Shown: positions 34,079 to 42,818 of the stretch, one piece after another
How the letters are laid out: each line of letters starts with the position of its first letter
Position numbering within the stretch: the first letter of the stretch is position 1
NCBI RefSeq assembly: GCF_014651035.1
Contig: NZ_BMWC01000009.1
Coordinates: forward strand, 248,001 to 312,000
Length of the DNA: 64,000 bases
Direction: 5' to 3'
DNA from: Streptomyces lomondensis
Lineage (GTDB): Bacteria > Actinomycetota > Actinomycetes > Streptomycetales > Streptomycetaceae
Made by a program: the position numbers and the translations under genes
Notes under the pieces: generated by a model
The model's input: only the letters and a program-made list of their open reading frames with translations
Databases searched by the model: none
What the model was told of the DNA's origin: nothing

Positions 34079-34221
34079 CCTGCCTATCGCAACGCCGGCG
34101 GGGCCTCGGCGGACACGGGCGTGCGGCCCCGCTCACCCGTCAGGCCCAGCGTCCCCTGCGCTTGCCGAGCCCGCCGGGCGGGTGGAGGCTCGGGAGGAGA
34201 GGCCCTTCGAAGGAGGTCATC

Positions 34222-34587
34222 ATGGGAACCGCCGCAGAGCCAGCCTTCGACAGAGAGACACTTCGCCGGGGCTTGGAAGGGGAGAACCCGGACATCCTGC
34301 TCTCGCTCTACGCCGACGACGCGAAGTTCCGCATCGTGGACCACATGACCCAGCCCAGCCACCCCAAGGTCCTGCACGGCCGGGACGAGATCGGGCGGAT
34401 GCTGGAGGACGTCTACAGCCGCGACATGACGCACAAGCTGGAGCGGTGCGTCATCCAGGGCGACGAGGCCGCCTACAGCGAGAGCTGCGAGTACGCGGAC
34501 GGCGTGCGCGTCCTGTCCGAGTCGATGCTCTCGCTGCGGAACGGCAAGATCGCCGAGCAGACGCTGGTGCAGGCCTGGGACGAGTAG
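34222..34587 (+). CDS. NTF2-like/SnoaL-like protein
   Basis: The 121-residue protein fits the SnoaL/nuclear transport factor 2 fold: ILLSLYADDAKFRIVDHM near the start, GRDEIGRMLEDVY, and strands ending SMLSLRNGKIAEQTLVQAWD. These single-domain cone-fold proteins include cyclases, isomerases and binding proteins. No catalytic pair can be named. AAGGAGG (34210-34216) precedes ATG 34222. It converges with the imine-reductase-like gene. Confidence 0.7.
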   Translation: MGTAAEPAFDRETLRRGLEGENPDILLSLYADDAKFRIVDHMTQPSHPKVLHGRDEIGRMLEDVYSRDMTHKLERCVIQGDEAAYSESCEYADGVRVLSESMLSLRNGKIAEQTLVQAWDE

Positions 34588-34631
34588 ACCGGCAGCCCGG
34601 TGAGCCCGTGGGTCGCGTCGGGCCGGCCCGC

Positions 34632-35513
34632 TCAGTCCCCCGGCGCGGAGCGCAGCACCTCGATCAGGCTGGCGTAGCTGTCCTGTCCGTGGCCCGCGGC
34701 GCTCGCCTTCTCCATCGCGGTCTTCAGCAGTTCGGGGAGGGCGTTGTCGATGCCCCGGGCCGCCGCCGCGTGGATCAGATGGCCGATGGCCGCGATCTGC
34801 ACGTCGACGGTGGCGTCGTCGCCCGGGTAGCGGCCGGCGTCCACCTGGGGCGCGTACGTGGTGAGGAAGCCCGCCACGGCCGTCAGCCAGCGGATCGCGA
34901 CAGGAGTGAAGTCGGTCGCGGCCGTGCCCTCCGCGCCGACCAGCGCGGTGCCGTGCAGCCAGCCGGTCATGGTGGACCACATCAGGCCGAGCAGGGCGGC
35001 GTCGTAGAGGGAGGCGAGGCCCGGGTCGGCGCCCAGGTACAGGGGGTCGCCGAGGGCCGCCAGAATGGGGCGGTGGGTCTCGAAGAGCTCCTGGGAGCCG
35101 CTGTAGAGGAACATCATGGCGGGGTCGCCCACGCCGGGCGGGGTGGTCATGATGGCGCCGTCGAGGTAGTCGGCCCCGTGGGAGCCCGCCCACGCGACGG
35201 CCTCCCGGGCCTGCTCGGGAGAGCCGGAGGTGAGGTTGACCAGGGTTCTGCCCTTGAGCGCCGCCGCGGCGGGGTCGACGACGGTCCGCAGCGCCTCGTA
35301 GTCCAGGACGCAGGCGATGACCAGCGGGGCGGCGGCGATCGCCGCCTCGGGTGTCGCGGCCGCGCAGGCGCCGCGCTCGACCAAGGGCTGGGCCTTGTCC
35401 GGGGACCGGTTCCAGACCGTGGTCGGGTGGCCCCGGTCCAGCAGCGCGGCGGCCAGGGCCGAGCCCATCGAGCCCAGTCCGAGGACGGTGACGGCCTGCT
35501 GTCGTGCGGTCAT
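34632..35513 (-). CDS. Imine reductase-like NADPH oxidoreductase
   Basis: The 293-residue protein has an N-terminal Rossmann domain (VTVLGLGSMGSALAAALLDR, NRSPDKAQPLV) and a helical C-terminal domain of the 6-phosphogluconate dehydrogenase superfamily. DGAIMTTPPGVGDPAMMFLYSG and the segment ASLYDAALLGLMWSTMTGWL match imine reductases, where the Asp or Tyr there acts as proton donor. So it probably reduces cyclic imines or related substrates. GAGGAG precedes ATG 35513. It is divergent from the GlxA-type regulator across a perfect inverted repeat, which suggests control by it. Confidence 0.75.
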   Translation of the reverse strand: MTARQQAVTVLGLGSMGSALAAALLDRGHPTTVWNRSPDKAQPLVERGACAAATPEAAIAAAPLVIACVLDYEALRTVVDPAAAALKGRTLVNLTSGSPEQAREAVAWAGSHGADYLDGAIMTTPPGVGDPAMMFLYSGSQELFETHRPILAALGDPLYLGADPGLASLYDAALLGLMWSTMTGWLHGTALVGAEGTAATDFTPVAIRWLTAVAGFLTTYAPQVDAGRYPGDDATVDVQIAAIGHLIHAAAARGIDNALPELLKTAMEKASAAGHGQDSYASLIEVLRSAPGD

Positions 35514-35538
35514 GCTGCGACTCCTCGCGTGTACAGGG

Positions 35539-35573
35539 GTGTTCGTACGTGCCGTGTGATCACGTACGAACAC
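35539..35573. promoter_or_regulatory. 12-bp perfect inverted repeat between IRED and GlxA-regulator genes
   Basis: GTGTTCGTACGT (35539-35550) and ACGTACGAACAC (35562-35573) are perfect 12-bp inverted arms with an 11-bp spacer, giving a 23-bp centre-to-centre distance of about two helical turns. It lies 26 bp upstream of the imine-reductase-like start and 76 bp upstream of the regulator start. A dimeric regulator bound here could control both genes. Confidence 0.65.
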
Positions 35574-35649
35574 GCTCGCAGGGCGCGGAGATCCGGAACA
35601 GTGACAGTGGTGACGGCCTCCACCAAATTCCTGCCATACGCTTCGGGGC

Positions 35650-36657
35650 ATGAGCGCCGGTTCCGTGGCCGTGGTGGTCACCGAGGAGATCGGGATCCCC
35701 TCGTGGGATCTGTACGAACTGAGCATCCCCTGCACGGTGTTCGGCACACCGCAGCCCGATCTCGGCGATCCCTGGTACGAGTTGAGACTGTGCGCGGCCG
35801 GGGCCGAGGAGGCGACCGGTCAGGGCCTGAGTCTGCGCACGCCCTACGGGCTGGACGATCTGGTCGGCGCCGACACCGTCATCGTGCCCTCCGTGCCCGA
35901 CCCGTGCGTCGAGGAAGGCAGGCCGCTGCCGCGGGAGCTGACCGACGCCCTGCGCCGCGCCCATGCGGCGGGTGCCCGCATGGTGTCCCTGTGCACCGGC
36001 GCCTTCGCGCTCGCCGAGGCGGGGCTGCTCGACGGGCGGCGCGCAACCGCCCACTGGATGCACACCGCCCAACTGGCCGAGCGCTACCCGAAGGTGGACG
36101 TCGACGCGTCGGTGCTCTACGTGGACGACGGCGACGTCCTCACCAGTGCCGGACTGACCGCCGGACTCGACCTGTGTCTGCACCTGGTGCGGCGCGACCT
36201 CGGCGCGCACGTCGCCAACCAGCTGGCCCGCCGCATGGTGGTGCCCGCCCACCGGCCGGGCGGGCAGGCGCAGTTCATCGAGCTGCCGGTGCCGGCCGGC
36301 GACGACGAGGGGCTGGCCCCCGTCCTGGAGTGGGCGCGGGCCCGGCTGGACCGGCCGCTGACGGTCGCGGACCTGGCGCGCCGGGCCTCGATGAGCCCGC
36401 GCACGTTCTACCGGCGGCTCCAGGCGGCCACCGGGACGACCCCGCTCCAGTGGCTCCTCGACCAGCGGCTCGGGCGCGCCCGGTCCCTGCTGGAGTCGAC
36501 GGATCTGCCGATCGAGAAGGTCGGCGAACTGAGCGGCCTGGGCACGGCCAACAACCTGCGCCACCACTTCCTCAAGCACCTCGGCGTGTCGCCCGGGGAC
36601 TACCGGCGGGCCTTTCCCGGGGCGCAGGCGAGCGGGCGCGCGCACCTCCGGGTCTGA
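35650..36657 (+). CDS. GlxA family transcriptional regulator (PfpI-AraC)
   Basis: The 335-residue protein has an N-terminal DJ-1/PfpI-like domain (residues 1-190, with VSLCTGAFALAEAGLLDGRR as the nucleophile-elbow region) and a C-terminal AraC helix-turn-helix pair (about 225-325: LTVADLARRASMSPRTFYRR and GELSGLGTANNLRHHF). The -10 element TACGCT ends 7 bases before ATG 35650 and no ribosome site is present, so the transcript is probably leaderless. It likely binds the inverted repeat at 35539-35573 and controls the divergent imine-reductase-like gene. The effector is unknown. Confidence 0.85.
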   Translation: MSAGSVAVVVTEEIGIPSWDLYELSIPCTVFGTPQPDLGDPWYELRLCAAGAEEATGQGLSLRTPYGLDDLVGADTVIVPSVPDPCVEEGRPLPRELTDALRRAHAAGARMVSLCTGAFALAEAGLLDGRRATAHWMHTAQLAERYPKVDVDASVLYVDDGDVLTSAGLTAGLDLCLHLVRRDLGAHVANQLARRMVVPAHRPGGQAQFIELPVPAGDDEGLAPVLEWARARLDRPLTVADLARRASMSPRTFYRRLQAATGTTPLQWLLDQRLGRARSLLESTDLPIEKVGELSGLGTANNLRHHFLKHLGVSPGDYRRAFPGAQASGRAHLRV

Positions 36658-36658
36658 C

Positions 36659-37318
36659 TCAGCTCCGCGGAGCCCATCCCGGCGGCCGGAGGATCCCCAG
36701 CAGCTGCCGGACCAGTTCGTCGACGACCTCGTCCAGCGTGGCGTCGACCCAGCCGGCGCTCCAGTCGTGCAGCAGGCCGTTGACGCTGCCGATGAAGCCC
36801 GTCGCCGCGAGGCGGTAGTCGCGGGGTGCCGCCTCCCCGCGCGCGGCGGCCGCCTCGGCCTCGGCGCAGATGAGGTCGATCCAGCCCGCGCGGCGGGCCA
36901 GCCGCTGTTCCTCCAGGCGCGGGCTGACGCCGATGATCTCGACGAAGGTGATGCGGATCCGGCGCGGATCGGCGGCGACGTTCCCGGCGTAGGCGCGGAA
37001 GATCGCGGTGGCGCGCTCGACGAGCGGCAGGTCCGCCGCGCCGGCGGCGGCCTCCAGCACCGCCGCCTCGGCCCAGCCGTTGACCTGGAGGTGCAGCGCG
37101 GCGAGCACGTCCTCCAGGGTGCGGAACTCCTCGTAGAACTGTCGGGTGGACAGCCCGGCCGCCTCGCTGAGCGCCGCGACGGTGGTGGCGCGGAAGCCGG
37201 GGGTGTCGCCGAACAGTTGGAGCGCGGCGTCGAGGAACCTCCGGCGCCGCTCTGCCTGCCGCTCCTGGGCGGTCTTGCCGCCGTAGCGGCCGGTCGGCGC
37301 TTTGAGTCTGCCCGGCAC
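36659..37318 (-). CDS. TetR family transcriptional regulator
   Basis: The protein of about 219 residues has a TetR N-terminal domain (RRRRFLDAALQLFGDTPGFR, VAALSEAAGLSTRQFYEEFR) and a helical ligand domain. The GTG at 37318 is chosen because AAGGGGAG precedes it closely; an in-frame GTG at 37360 lacks any ribosome site. It ends one base after the GlxA-type gene in convergent orientation and is divergent from the beta-propeller gene. Inverted repeats at 37389-37416 between them suggest it regulates that gene and itself. Confidence 0.8.
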   Translation of the reverse strand: MPGRLKAPTGRYGGKTAQERQAERRRRFLDAALQLFGDTPGFRATTVAALSEAAGLSTRQFYEEFRTLEDVLAALHLQVNGWAEAAVLEAAAGAADLPLVERATAIFRAYAGNVAADPRRIRITFVEIIGVSPRLEEQRLARRAGWIDLICAEAEAAAARGEAAPRDYRLAATGFIGSVNGLLHDWSAGWVDATLDEVVDELVRQLLGILRPPGWAPRS

Positions 37319-37388
37319 CGGCTCCCCTTTCGTTGTTCGAACACTGATTTTGTCGTGCACGTGGTCTTGTGGAGAAGGCCACCCCTTC

Positions 37389-37416
37389 CTTACTTTTCAG
37401 TAAGTTGACTCTGAAA
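37389..37416. promoter_or_regulatory. Overlapping inverted repeats, candidate TetR operator
   Basis: CTTAC-N6-GTAAG (37389-37404) overlaps TTTCAG-N10-CTGAAA (37395-37416). Both lie in the AT-rich gap between the divergent TetR and beta-propeller genes, in the place expected for an autoregulatory site. Confidence 0.5.
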
Positions 37417-37463
37417 GCACGTGTGTTCAGATTCCTCACCCCACCGCAGAGGAGGGATCAGCC

Positions 37464-38720
37464 ATGCCCGTCTTCCGACGACGGCACTTGTGCTCCCTGG
37501 GCGCCGCCCTCGCCCTGACCGCCACCGTCCCCGCGACCGCCGCCCAGGCGGCCACCCCGGGCGCCGCCGCCGCGTTGCGCGAGGTGATGTTCGTGGGCAA
37601 CAACTGGGACGGCACGGCCGATGTCATCAGATCGTCCGGTGACTTCGGGAAGATCGGCCGCATCAACGTCATCCCCGACAAGGACGAGCGGATGGCGGAG
37701 ATCAACGCCGATCCGATCAAGTGGATCTACTTCATGGCGATCCGCAACAGTGTCGGCGAGGGCCACGACCAGTTCGTCGACGACATGTACTCCACGCCGG
37801 ACGGCGGCTCCATGGTCGTGTCCCGGCCGAGCTTCGCCGACGTCGTGTCCATCGATCTGGCCACCGGCGACATCAACTGGCGCTTCCCCGTGACCGGTTA
37901 CCGCTCCGACCACATGGCCGTCTCCCCGGACGGCAAGCGGGTCGCGGTGTCGGCGTCGACCTCGAACACCGTGCACGTGCTGGACATCGTCACGGGCAGG
38001 GAGCTGGGCAGGTTCGCCACCGGTGACAAGCCGCACGAGAACATCTTCACCCAGGACGGCAAGTACATCTACAACATGGCGATCGGCGACGTGAACACGC
38101 AGACCGACGCGCCCTGGCTGGACTGGACGAAGGGCGACCGGCGCATCACGGTCGTCGACGCGAGCACGTACAAGCAGGTCAAGGTCATCGACATGCGCCC
38201 GCATCTGGACGCGCTCGGTCTGAAGGACCACTCCGACGCCGTCCGGCCGGCCGTGTTCTCGCCGGACGAGTCGAAGCTGTACTTCCAGGTGTCGTTCTTC
38301 AACGGCTTCTTCGAGTACGACCTCGCCACGGACAAGATCACCCGGACGAAGACGCTGCCGAAGAACCCGGCGACCAGCGACGACCGCACCACGTTCGTCA
38401 ACGACTCCCGCCACCACGGCATCTCGATGAGCCCGGACGGCCGCAAGCTGTGCGTCGCGGGCACGATGGACGACTACGCCACGGTCGTCGACCGCGCCAC
38501 CCTCAAGGAGGGCCCGCTCGTCACCGCCTCCAAGCCCTACTGGGCCACGGTCAGCGGTGACGGCAGGTCCTGCGTCGTCTCCGAGAGCGGCACCGACCAG
38601 GTCACGGCCATCGACTTCGCCACCGGCAAGAAGGTCGTGTCCGTGCCGGTCGGCGACCACCCGCAGCGGGTACGGCTGGGTCACGTGGCGGCCGGCTGGA
38701 CCGGGCCGTCCGCTAGCTGA
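37464..38720 (+). CDS. Secreted YncE-like beta-propeller protein
   Basis: The 418-residue protein has a signal peptide (residues 1-30, HLCSLGAALALTATVPATAA) and repeated propeller blades with the YVTN/NHL-like pattern: HMAVSPDGKRVAVSASTSNT, VHVLDIVTGRELGRFATG, PAVFSPDESKLYFQVSFFNG, HGISMSPDGRKLCVAG and QVTAIDFATGKKVVSVPVG. Such exported seven-bladed proteins bind ligands or DNA or act as electron-transfer partners. No catalytic site is visible. GAGGAGGG precedes ATG 37464. Its last codons overlap the end of the convergent GH5 gene by 8 bp. Confidence 0.8.
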   Translation: MPVFRRRHLCSLGAALALTATVPATAAQAATPGAAAALREVMFVGNNWDGTADVIRSSGDFGKIGRINVIPDKDERMAEINADPIKWIYFMAIRNSVGEGHDQFVDDMYSTPDGGSMVVSRPSFADVVSIDLATGDINWRFPVTGYRSDHMAVSPDGKRVAVSASTSNTVHVLDIVTGRELGRFATGDKPHENIFTQDGKYIYNMAIGDVNTQTDAPWLDWTKGDRRITVVDASTYKQVKVIDMRPHLDALGLKDHSDAVRPAVFSPDESKLYFQVSFFNGFFEYDLATDKITRTKTLPKNPATSDDRTTFVNDSRHHGISMSPDGRKLCVAGTMDDYATVVDRATLKEGPLVTASKPYWATVSGDGRSCVVSESGTDQVTAIDFATGKKVVSVPVGDHPQRVRLGHVAAGWTGPSAS

Positions 38721-40572
38721 CCTCCTTCGCGGCCCACGCCGCCAGTTCGGAGCGGGCCGCGGCGAGCAGGTCCGCCGGGGGAGCCGTCGCCCCGTTGGTC
38801 ACCAGCGCGTAGTGCAGGACGTTCGAGTCCGGCGCGGTGAGCAGCAGGCGGCGGCTTCCCGTGCCGCCCGGCTCCTCGGCCACGCCGACCGGGGTCGTCG
38901 AGGTGTACGCCGGCGGGGCGTGGACCGTGCCCAGGTCGGAGACGACCGTGGTGGACGCGGTCGGGAAGCTCGCCGGCAGATGCAGCTCGGTGGGCGCCGA
39001 GCCGCCGTTCGAGCGCCACAGCAGCAGCCCGTACTGCCCGGACCCCACCAGCCGCTGCACGTTCGGCAGCGAACTCGGCACCGGGTTCCAGGTCAGGGTC
39101 GTCGAGCCGTCCCGGGAGCGGTCCTCGTAGGTGAAGCCGACGGTCGTACCGGCCGTGGCGCTCGGGTAGAGGCGGTCCAGCAGCCGGGCGTCCTGGCGCA
39201 GCACCGGCTTGCCCGAGTCGTCGAGGCGTACGGCGGACAGGTCCTCGTCGTTCCAGGCGTCGCCCTCGGTGAGCACCTTGTCTGGGTTGCCGTTCATCAG
39301 CTCGCGGTGCCGGCCGTTGTAGATGTCCCACTGCCACTGGGAGCCGGAGAGGACCGGCCCGGAGGCCGCCGGGTCGGACCACCAGTCGGCTCCCTTCAGG
39401 CGGGAGTCGAGGGCCTGGTACATCCCCTTGAGGACGGTCGGCGCCTTGTCGGAGACGTTGCCCGCCAGGGGATGCCCGAACTCGCTGACCACGGCGGCGG
39501 TCTGCGCGGCGGCGGCCCGGTCGCGGACCGTGCGGAAGTCGTTCACGTACTGGCCGTCGGCCGCCTTGCCCCACATGAAGACGCCGGAGATGGCCTTCTG
39601 GTCGTAGAAGTGGGTGTTGAACACATAGCGCGGTCCGAGCTTGCCGGCGTCCAGCAGGCCGCCCTCCTGCTTCTGGAAGTCGAGGTTGGCGTTCCAGAAC
39701 AGGTTCGGTTCGACGAAGGCGGGCTTGTCGCGCCAGCCGGCCGCGTCCATGCGGGCGCGGAACTTCTCGTAGAACGGCCAGAGCACGTCCTTCTCCCAGG
39801 CGCGGCTGGTCTGCCCGGAGTCGTAGACGCCGGCGTGGGGCTCGTTGTAGGGGTCGAAGCCCGCGACGCCCTTGAACTGGTCGGCGCTCACGTGCTGCCG
39901 GACGTAGTCCATGGTCTTCTGGGCGGTGGCGAGGAAGGCGTCCTGCACGCCGTGGGCGTTGTGCCAGAAGTCGTACGACGCCCGCTTCACGGCCTCGTTC
40001 TGGGTGATGTTCTGCCCCCAGAAGAGGCAGATGCCGCAGGACTCGTCGGGGTAGTTCCCGGCGTCCACGGCCCACTTGGGCGCGCCGTCGCCGGTGTACC
40101 AGCTGTCGGCGTCGAACAGGTACCGGGAGTAGAGGTCCTGGTGGAAGTCGGGGTAGACGCGGATGCCGGCGTCGAGGAAGGCCTTCATCTGGTCGGTGGC
40201 GGCGGCGAGGTAGGCCGTGTCCACCCGGCCGCGCTCGGGTTCGGCGTACGCCCAGGAGAGCAGGAAGCGGACGGTGTTGCCGCCGCCGAGGGCGCGCAGC
40301 GCGGTCGCCGACTTGCGGGCGTCGGCGACCGAGGCGAAGGGCAGGCCCTTGTTCTCCGCGAGCTTGGTCTCACCGGAGACGTTGTAGCCGCGCAGCACGA
40401 TCTCGCGGCCGTGGGCGTCGGTGAAGCGGCCGCCCCGCACGGTGACCGTCGGGTCGTCGAACCACAGGGAGCCGGCCGGGGGCGCGGCGGTGGCGGGCGG
40501 GACGCCCGCCACCGACGTGGAGCCGAAGAGGACAGCCAGGACAACCAGCAGACGCACTCGGATAGTCGGCAT
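38713..40572 (-). CDS. Secreted GH5 hydrolase, endoglycoceramidase-like
   Basis: The 619-residue protein has a signal peptide (residues 1-30, VRLLVVLAVLFGSTSVAG) and a GH5 (beta/alpha)8 barrel with acid/base Glu in GFDPYNEPHAG and nucleophile Glu in AAVVSEFGHPLAG, plus FLLSWAYAEPERG and VYPDFHQDLYSRY. The long helical insertions and a C-terminal beta domain match actinobacterial endoglycoceramidase-type cellulases, which act on glycolipids or beta-glucosides outside the cell. A TTGACG -35 element and a -10 ending 6 bases before ATG 40572 support this start over GTG 40578. Confidence 0.8.
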   Translation of the reverse strand: MPTIRVRLLVVLAVLFGSTSVAGVPPATAAPPAGSLWFDDPTVTVRGGRFTDAHGREIVLRGYNVSGETKLAENKGLPFASVADARKSATALRALGGGNTVRFLLSWAYAEPERGRVDTAYLAAATDQMKAFLDAGIRVYPDFHQDLYSRYLFDADSWYTGDGAPKWAVDAGNYPDESCGICLFWGQNITQNEAVKRASYDFWHNAHGVQDAFLATAQKTMDYVRQHVSADQFKGVAGFDPYNEPHAGVYDSGQTSRAWEKDVLWPFYEKFRARMDAAGWRDKPAFVEPNLFWNANLDFQKQEGGLLDAGKLGPRYVFNTHFYDQKAISGVFMWGKAADGQYVNDFRTVRDRAAAAQTAAVVSEFGHPLAGNVSDKAPTVLKGMYQALDSRLKGADWWSDPAASGPVLSGSQWQWDIYNGRHRELMNGNPDKVLTEGDAWNDEDLSAVRLDDSGKPVLRQDARLLDRLYPSATAGTTVGFTYEDRSRDGSTTLTWNPVPSSLPNVQRLVGSGQYGLLLWRSNGGSAPTELHLPASFPTASTTVVSDLGTVHAPPAYTSTTPVGVAEEPGGTGSRRLLLTAPDSNVLHYALVTNGATAPPADLLAAARSELAAWAAKEVS

Positions 40573-40578
40573 GTCCAC

Positions 40579-40608
40579 TACAGTCCGGTAATTTCAGGAC
40601 ACCGTCAA
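40579..40608 (-). promoter_or_regulatory. Promoter of the GH5 gene
   Basis: On the minus strand TTGACG (40608-40603) is followed 18 bp later by ACTGTA (40584-40579), which ends 6 bases before ATG 40572. Transcription would begin at or near the start codon, giving a leaderless message. The -10 match is weak. Confidence 0.45.
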
Positions 40609-40654
40609 CACCCCTGACTCTGGAGTAAGTTCCCGCTCGGCCGGCGCGCACACC

Positions 40655-42628
40655 TCAGCCGCCCACTCTTCGTGTCACGTTCAACAAGTACTCCCTCCGG
40701 TTCAGCGGGTTGTGGTCGGTACGCGGGCGCTCGGGGACCGTGCCGTGCGTGACCCGCGCATAGTGAGCGAAGGCGCTCTCCAGCTCGCCCTCGCCCCGGG
40801 TGAGCCCCGGCAGCCGCTGTTCGAGGGCGTGCACCCGGGCCGCCGGCACGGTGCCTTCGAGGACGCAGACGTCCCCCCGGTTCCGCGTCGTCTCGGGTAC
40901 GGCCGCGAGCCCGGCCAGGACCGGCAGCAGGGCGCCGAGGGTGTCCGCCGGGGCCTCGACACGGAAGCGGTGCATCGGCTCGTGGACCCGGGTCCCGGCC
41001 CGCCGCAGCGCCTCGACGAGCACCAGCGGGGTCAGGCCGCGGAAGTCGGCGCCCGTGCTCGACATGCTCTTGTCGAAGCCCTGGTGGGCGTGGCTCTGGC
41101 GGGGCGAGTAGCCGCTGTGCGTCATGGTGACCAGGCAGTCGGGGACCTGCCAGCCGTGCAGGCCCTGGTCGAGGGTCTCGCGCACGGTGTCCTCCACGGC
41201 CTTGAAGAAGGCGTACGGCATGGATCCGAGCTCCACCTCCAGCCGGAAGGCGACGCCCGACCCGGCCGGTGCGGGCTCGACGCGCAGACCGACCGTCGCG
41301 AGGAACGGGTTCTCGTCCTTCTTGTTGAACTCCACGGCGTGTCCGGTGCCGACGAGCCGTTCGACGCACAGCGGCGTGGTCTCGCGGAACGTGACGTCGA
41401 GGCCGTACTCCTCGGCGAGGGTGGCCTGGATGACCTCCTTCTGCACCTCGCCGTAGAGGGACACGGAGGTCTCCTGCCGCCGTTCGTCGTGGCGCAGGCC
41501 GATCAGCGGGTCCTGTTCGGCGAGCTGGGCGAGCGCGAGGTGGAGTGCGCCCCGGTGCGTGCCCGGGCCGGGGACGACGACCGTCTCCAGGGTGGGCGGG
41601 GCGAAGACGTGCTCGTACGCCTTGCGGGGCTCGCCGAGGGCGTCGCCGATCCTGATGTCGCCGAGACCGGTGAGGCGGGCGATCTGACCGGCGACGACGG
41701 CGTCCGCGGGGGTGGCCGTGCCGTGGCCGAAGACGCTGATCGCGGTGACCCGGCCCTCGGCGCCGTCCGCTCCGCAGGGGATGCGGTCGCGGACGCGCAG
41801 GGTGCCGGAGAAGATCCGGGCGTAGGCGACCTTCTCCCCCGCCGGGCCCCGCTCGACCTTGAACACGGTTCCGGAGACCGGCCCGTCCGGGTCCCCGTCG
41901 GCCGCCGGGAGCAGTTCCCCGACGCCGGCCAGGAGCGCGTCGACACCGGCGCCCGTGGCGGCGGAGCCGAAGTACACCGGGTGGACCAGGGCCTGACGGG
42001 TCTGGGCGGCCAGGGCCCTGCGCAGGAGGGTGTCCGTGACGGTGTCCTCGACGTACGCGGACAGCAGGGCGTCGTCGTGGTCGGCGAGGACGTCCAGGGC
42101 GGCGGCCGGTCCGGGCCCGGGGACGAAGCGGGCCGCGCGGGTGCCGAGGCCGGTGGCGGTGCCCATGGGCACGATCGCGGGTGTCAGCCGGGCCGAGATC
42201 TCCCGCAGCACCTCCTCGTGGCGTGCCCCGCGCCGGTCGATCTTGTTGACGAAGAGCAGCGTCGGGATGCGCAGCCGCCGGAGCGTCCGCATCAGCACCC
42301 GCGTCTGCGCCTGCACCCCTTCGACGGCGGAGACGACGAGGACGACACCGTCCAGCACGCCGAGCACGCGCTCCACCTCGGCGATGAAGTCCGGGTGACC
42401 GGGGGTGTCGATGAGGTTGACCGTCACGCCGTCGAGCGGGAAGGAGACCACGGCGGACTTGATGGTGATGCCGCGCTGCCGCTCCAGCGCCAGGGTGTCG
42501 GTGCGGGTGTTCCCGTCGTCGACGCTGCCGATCTCGTCGATCACCCCGGCCGAATGGAGCAGCCGCTCGGTCAGGCTGGTCTTACCGGCGTCGACATGGG
42601 CGAGAATTCCAAGGTTGAGCAACTGCAC
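40655..42628 (-). CDS. otr(A): Tet(M)/Otr(A)-class ribosomal protection protein
   Basis: The 657-residue translation GTPase resembles elongation factor G. G-motifs are LGILAHVDAGKTSLTERLL (G1), QRGITIKSAVVSF (G2), LIDTPGHPDFIAEVERVLGV (G3) and FVNKIDRRGA (G4). Domain IV includes LVTMTHSGYSPRQSHAHQGF. This combination and length match Streptomyces Otr(A) and Tet(M)-type proteins, which dislodge tetracyclines from the ribosome. No tetracycline biosynthesis genes are in the window, so it is probably a stand-alone resistance or housekeeping copy. GTG 42628 has GAAGGA 11 bases upstream, a long spacing. A leader ORF with a better ribosome site overlaps the start. Confidence 0.85.
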   Translation of the reverse strand: MQLLNLGILAHVDAGKTSLTERLLHSAGVIDEIGSVDDGNTRTDTLALERQRGITIKSAVVSFPLDGVTVNLIDTPGHPDFIAEVERVLGVLDGVVLVVSAVEGVQAQTRVLMRTLRRLRIPTLLFVNKIDRRGARHEEVLREISARLTPAIVPMGTATGLGTRAARFVPGPGPAAALDVLADHDDALLSAYVEDTVTDTLLRRALAAQTRQALVHPVYFGSAATGAGVDALLAGVGELLPAADGDPDGPVSGTVFKVERGPAGEKVAYARIFSGTLRVRDRIPCGADGAEGRVTAISVFGHGTATPADAVVAGQIARLTGLGDIRIGDALGEPRKAYEHVFAPPTLETVVVPGPGTHRGALHLALAQLAEQDPLIGLRHDERRQETSVSLYGEVQKEVIQATLAEEYGLDVTFRETTPLCVERLVGTGHAVEFNKKDENPFLATVGLRVEPAPAGSGVAFRLEVELGSMPYAFFKAVEDTVRETLDQGLHGWQVPDCLVTMTHSGYSPRQSHAHQGFDKSMSSTGADFRGLTPLVLVEALRRAGTRVHEPMHRFRVEAPADTLGALLPVLAGLAAVPETTRNRGDVCVLEGTVPAARVHALEQRLPGLTRGEGELESAFAHYARVTHGTVPERPRTDHNPLNRREYLLNVTRRVGG

Positions 42629-42692
42629 GAAGCGTCATGTCCTTCGGAGAGAGAGGCGTTCCGGACTGGGGGGACATGGACGCAGTGCGCAT
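42582..42692 (-). CDS. 36-residue leader ORF overlapping the otr(A)-type start
   Basis: An ORF begins at ATG 42692 (MRTASMSPQSGTPLSPKDM...) with GAGGAG 6 bases upstream, reads across the GTG start of the resistance gene in another frame and stops at TAA 42582-42584, 44 bases inside that gene. Its ribosome site is better than that of the resistance gene. Ribosomes stalled in the leader by drug could alter access to the downstream start, as in known translational attenuators. Whether it is translated is unknown. Confidence 0.4.
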   Translation of the reverse strand: MRTASMSPQSGTPLSPKDMTLRAVAQPWNSRPCRRR

Positions 42693-42818
42693 CTGAAGCT
42701 CCTCGGGACTCGGCGACGTCGTCGTCCCGTGCAGTGCAGCAGAACGGCCCGGGGAGCCACAACGGAATTAACCGCGCCGGGGTACCCGGCGGGGGTGCGC
42801 CAAGGAGAGGAGCGGCTC

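Noticed and set aside
34588..34631. Possible terminator between the SnoaL-like and imine-reductase-like genes
   Set aside because: Only short GGGCC/GGCCC complementarity without a convincing stem.
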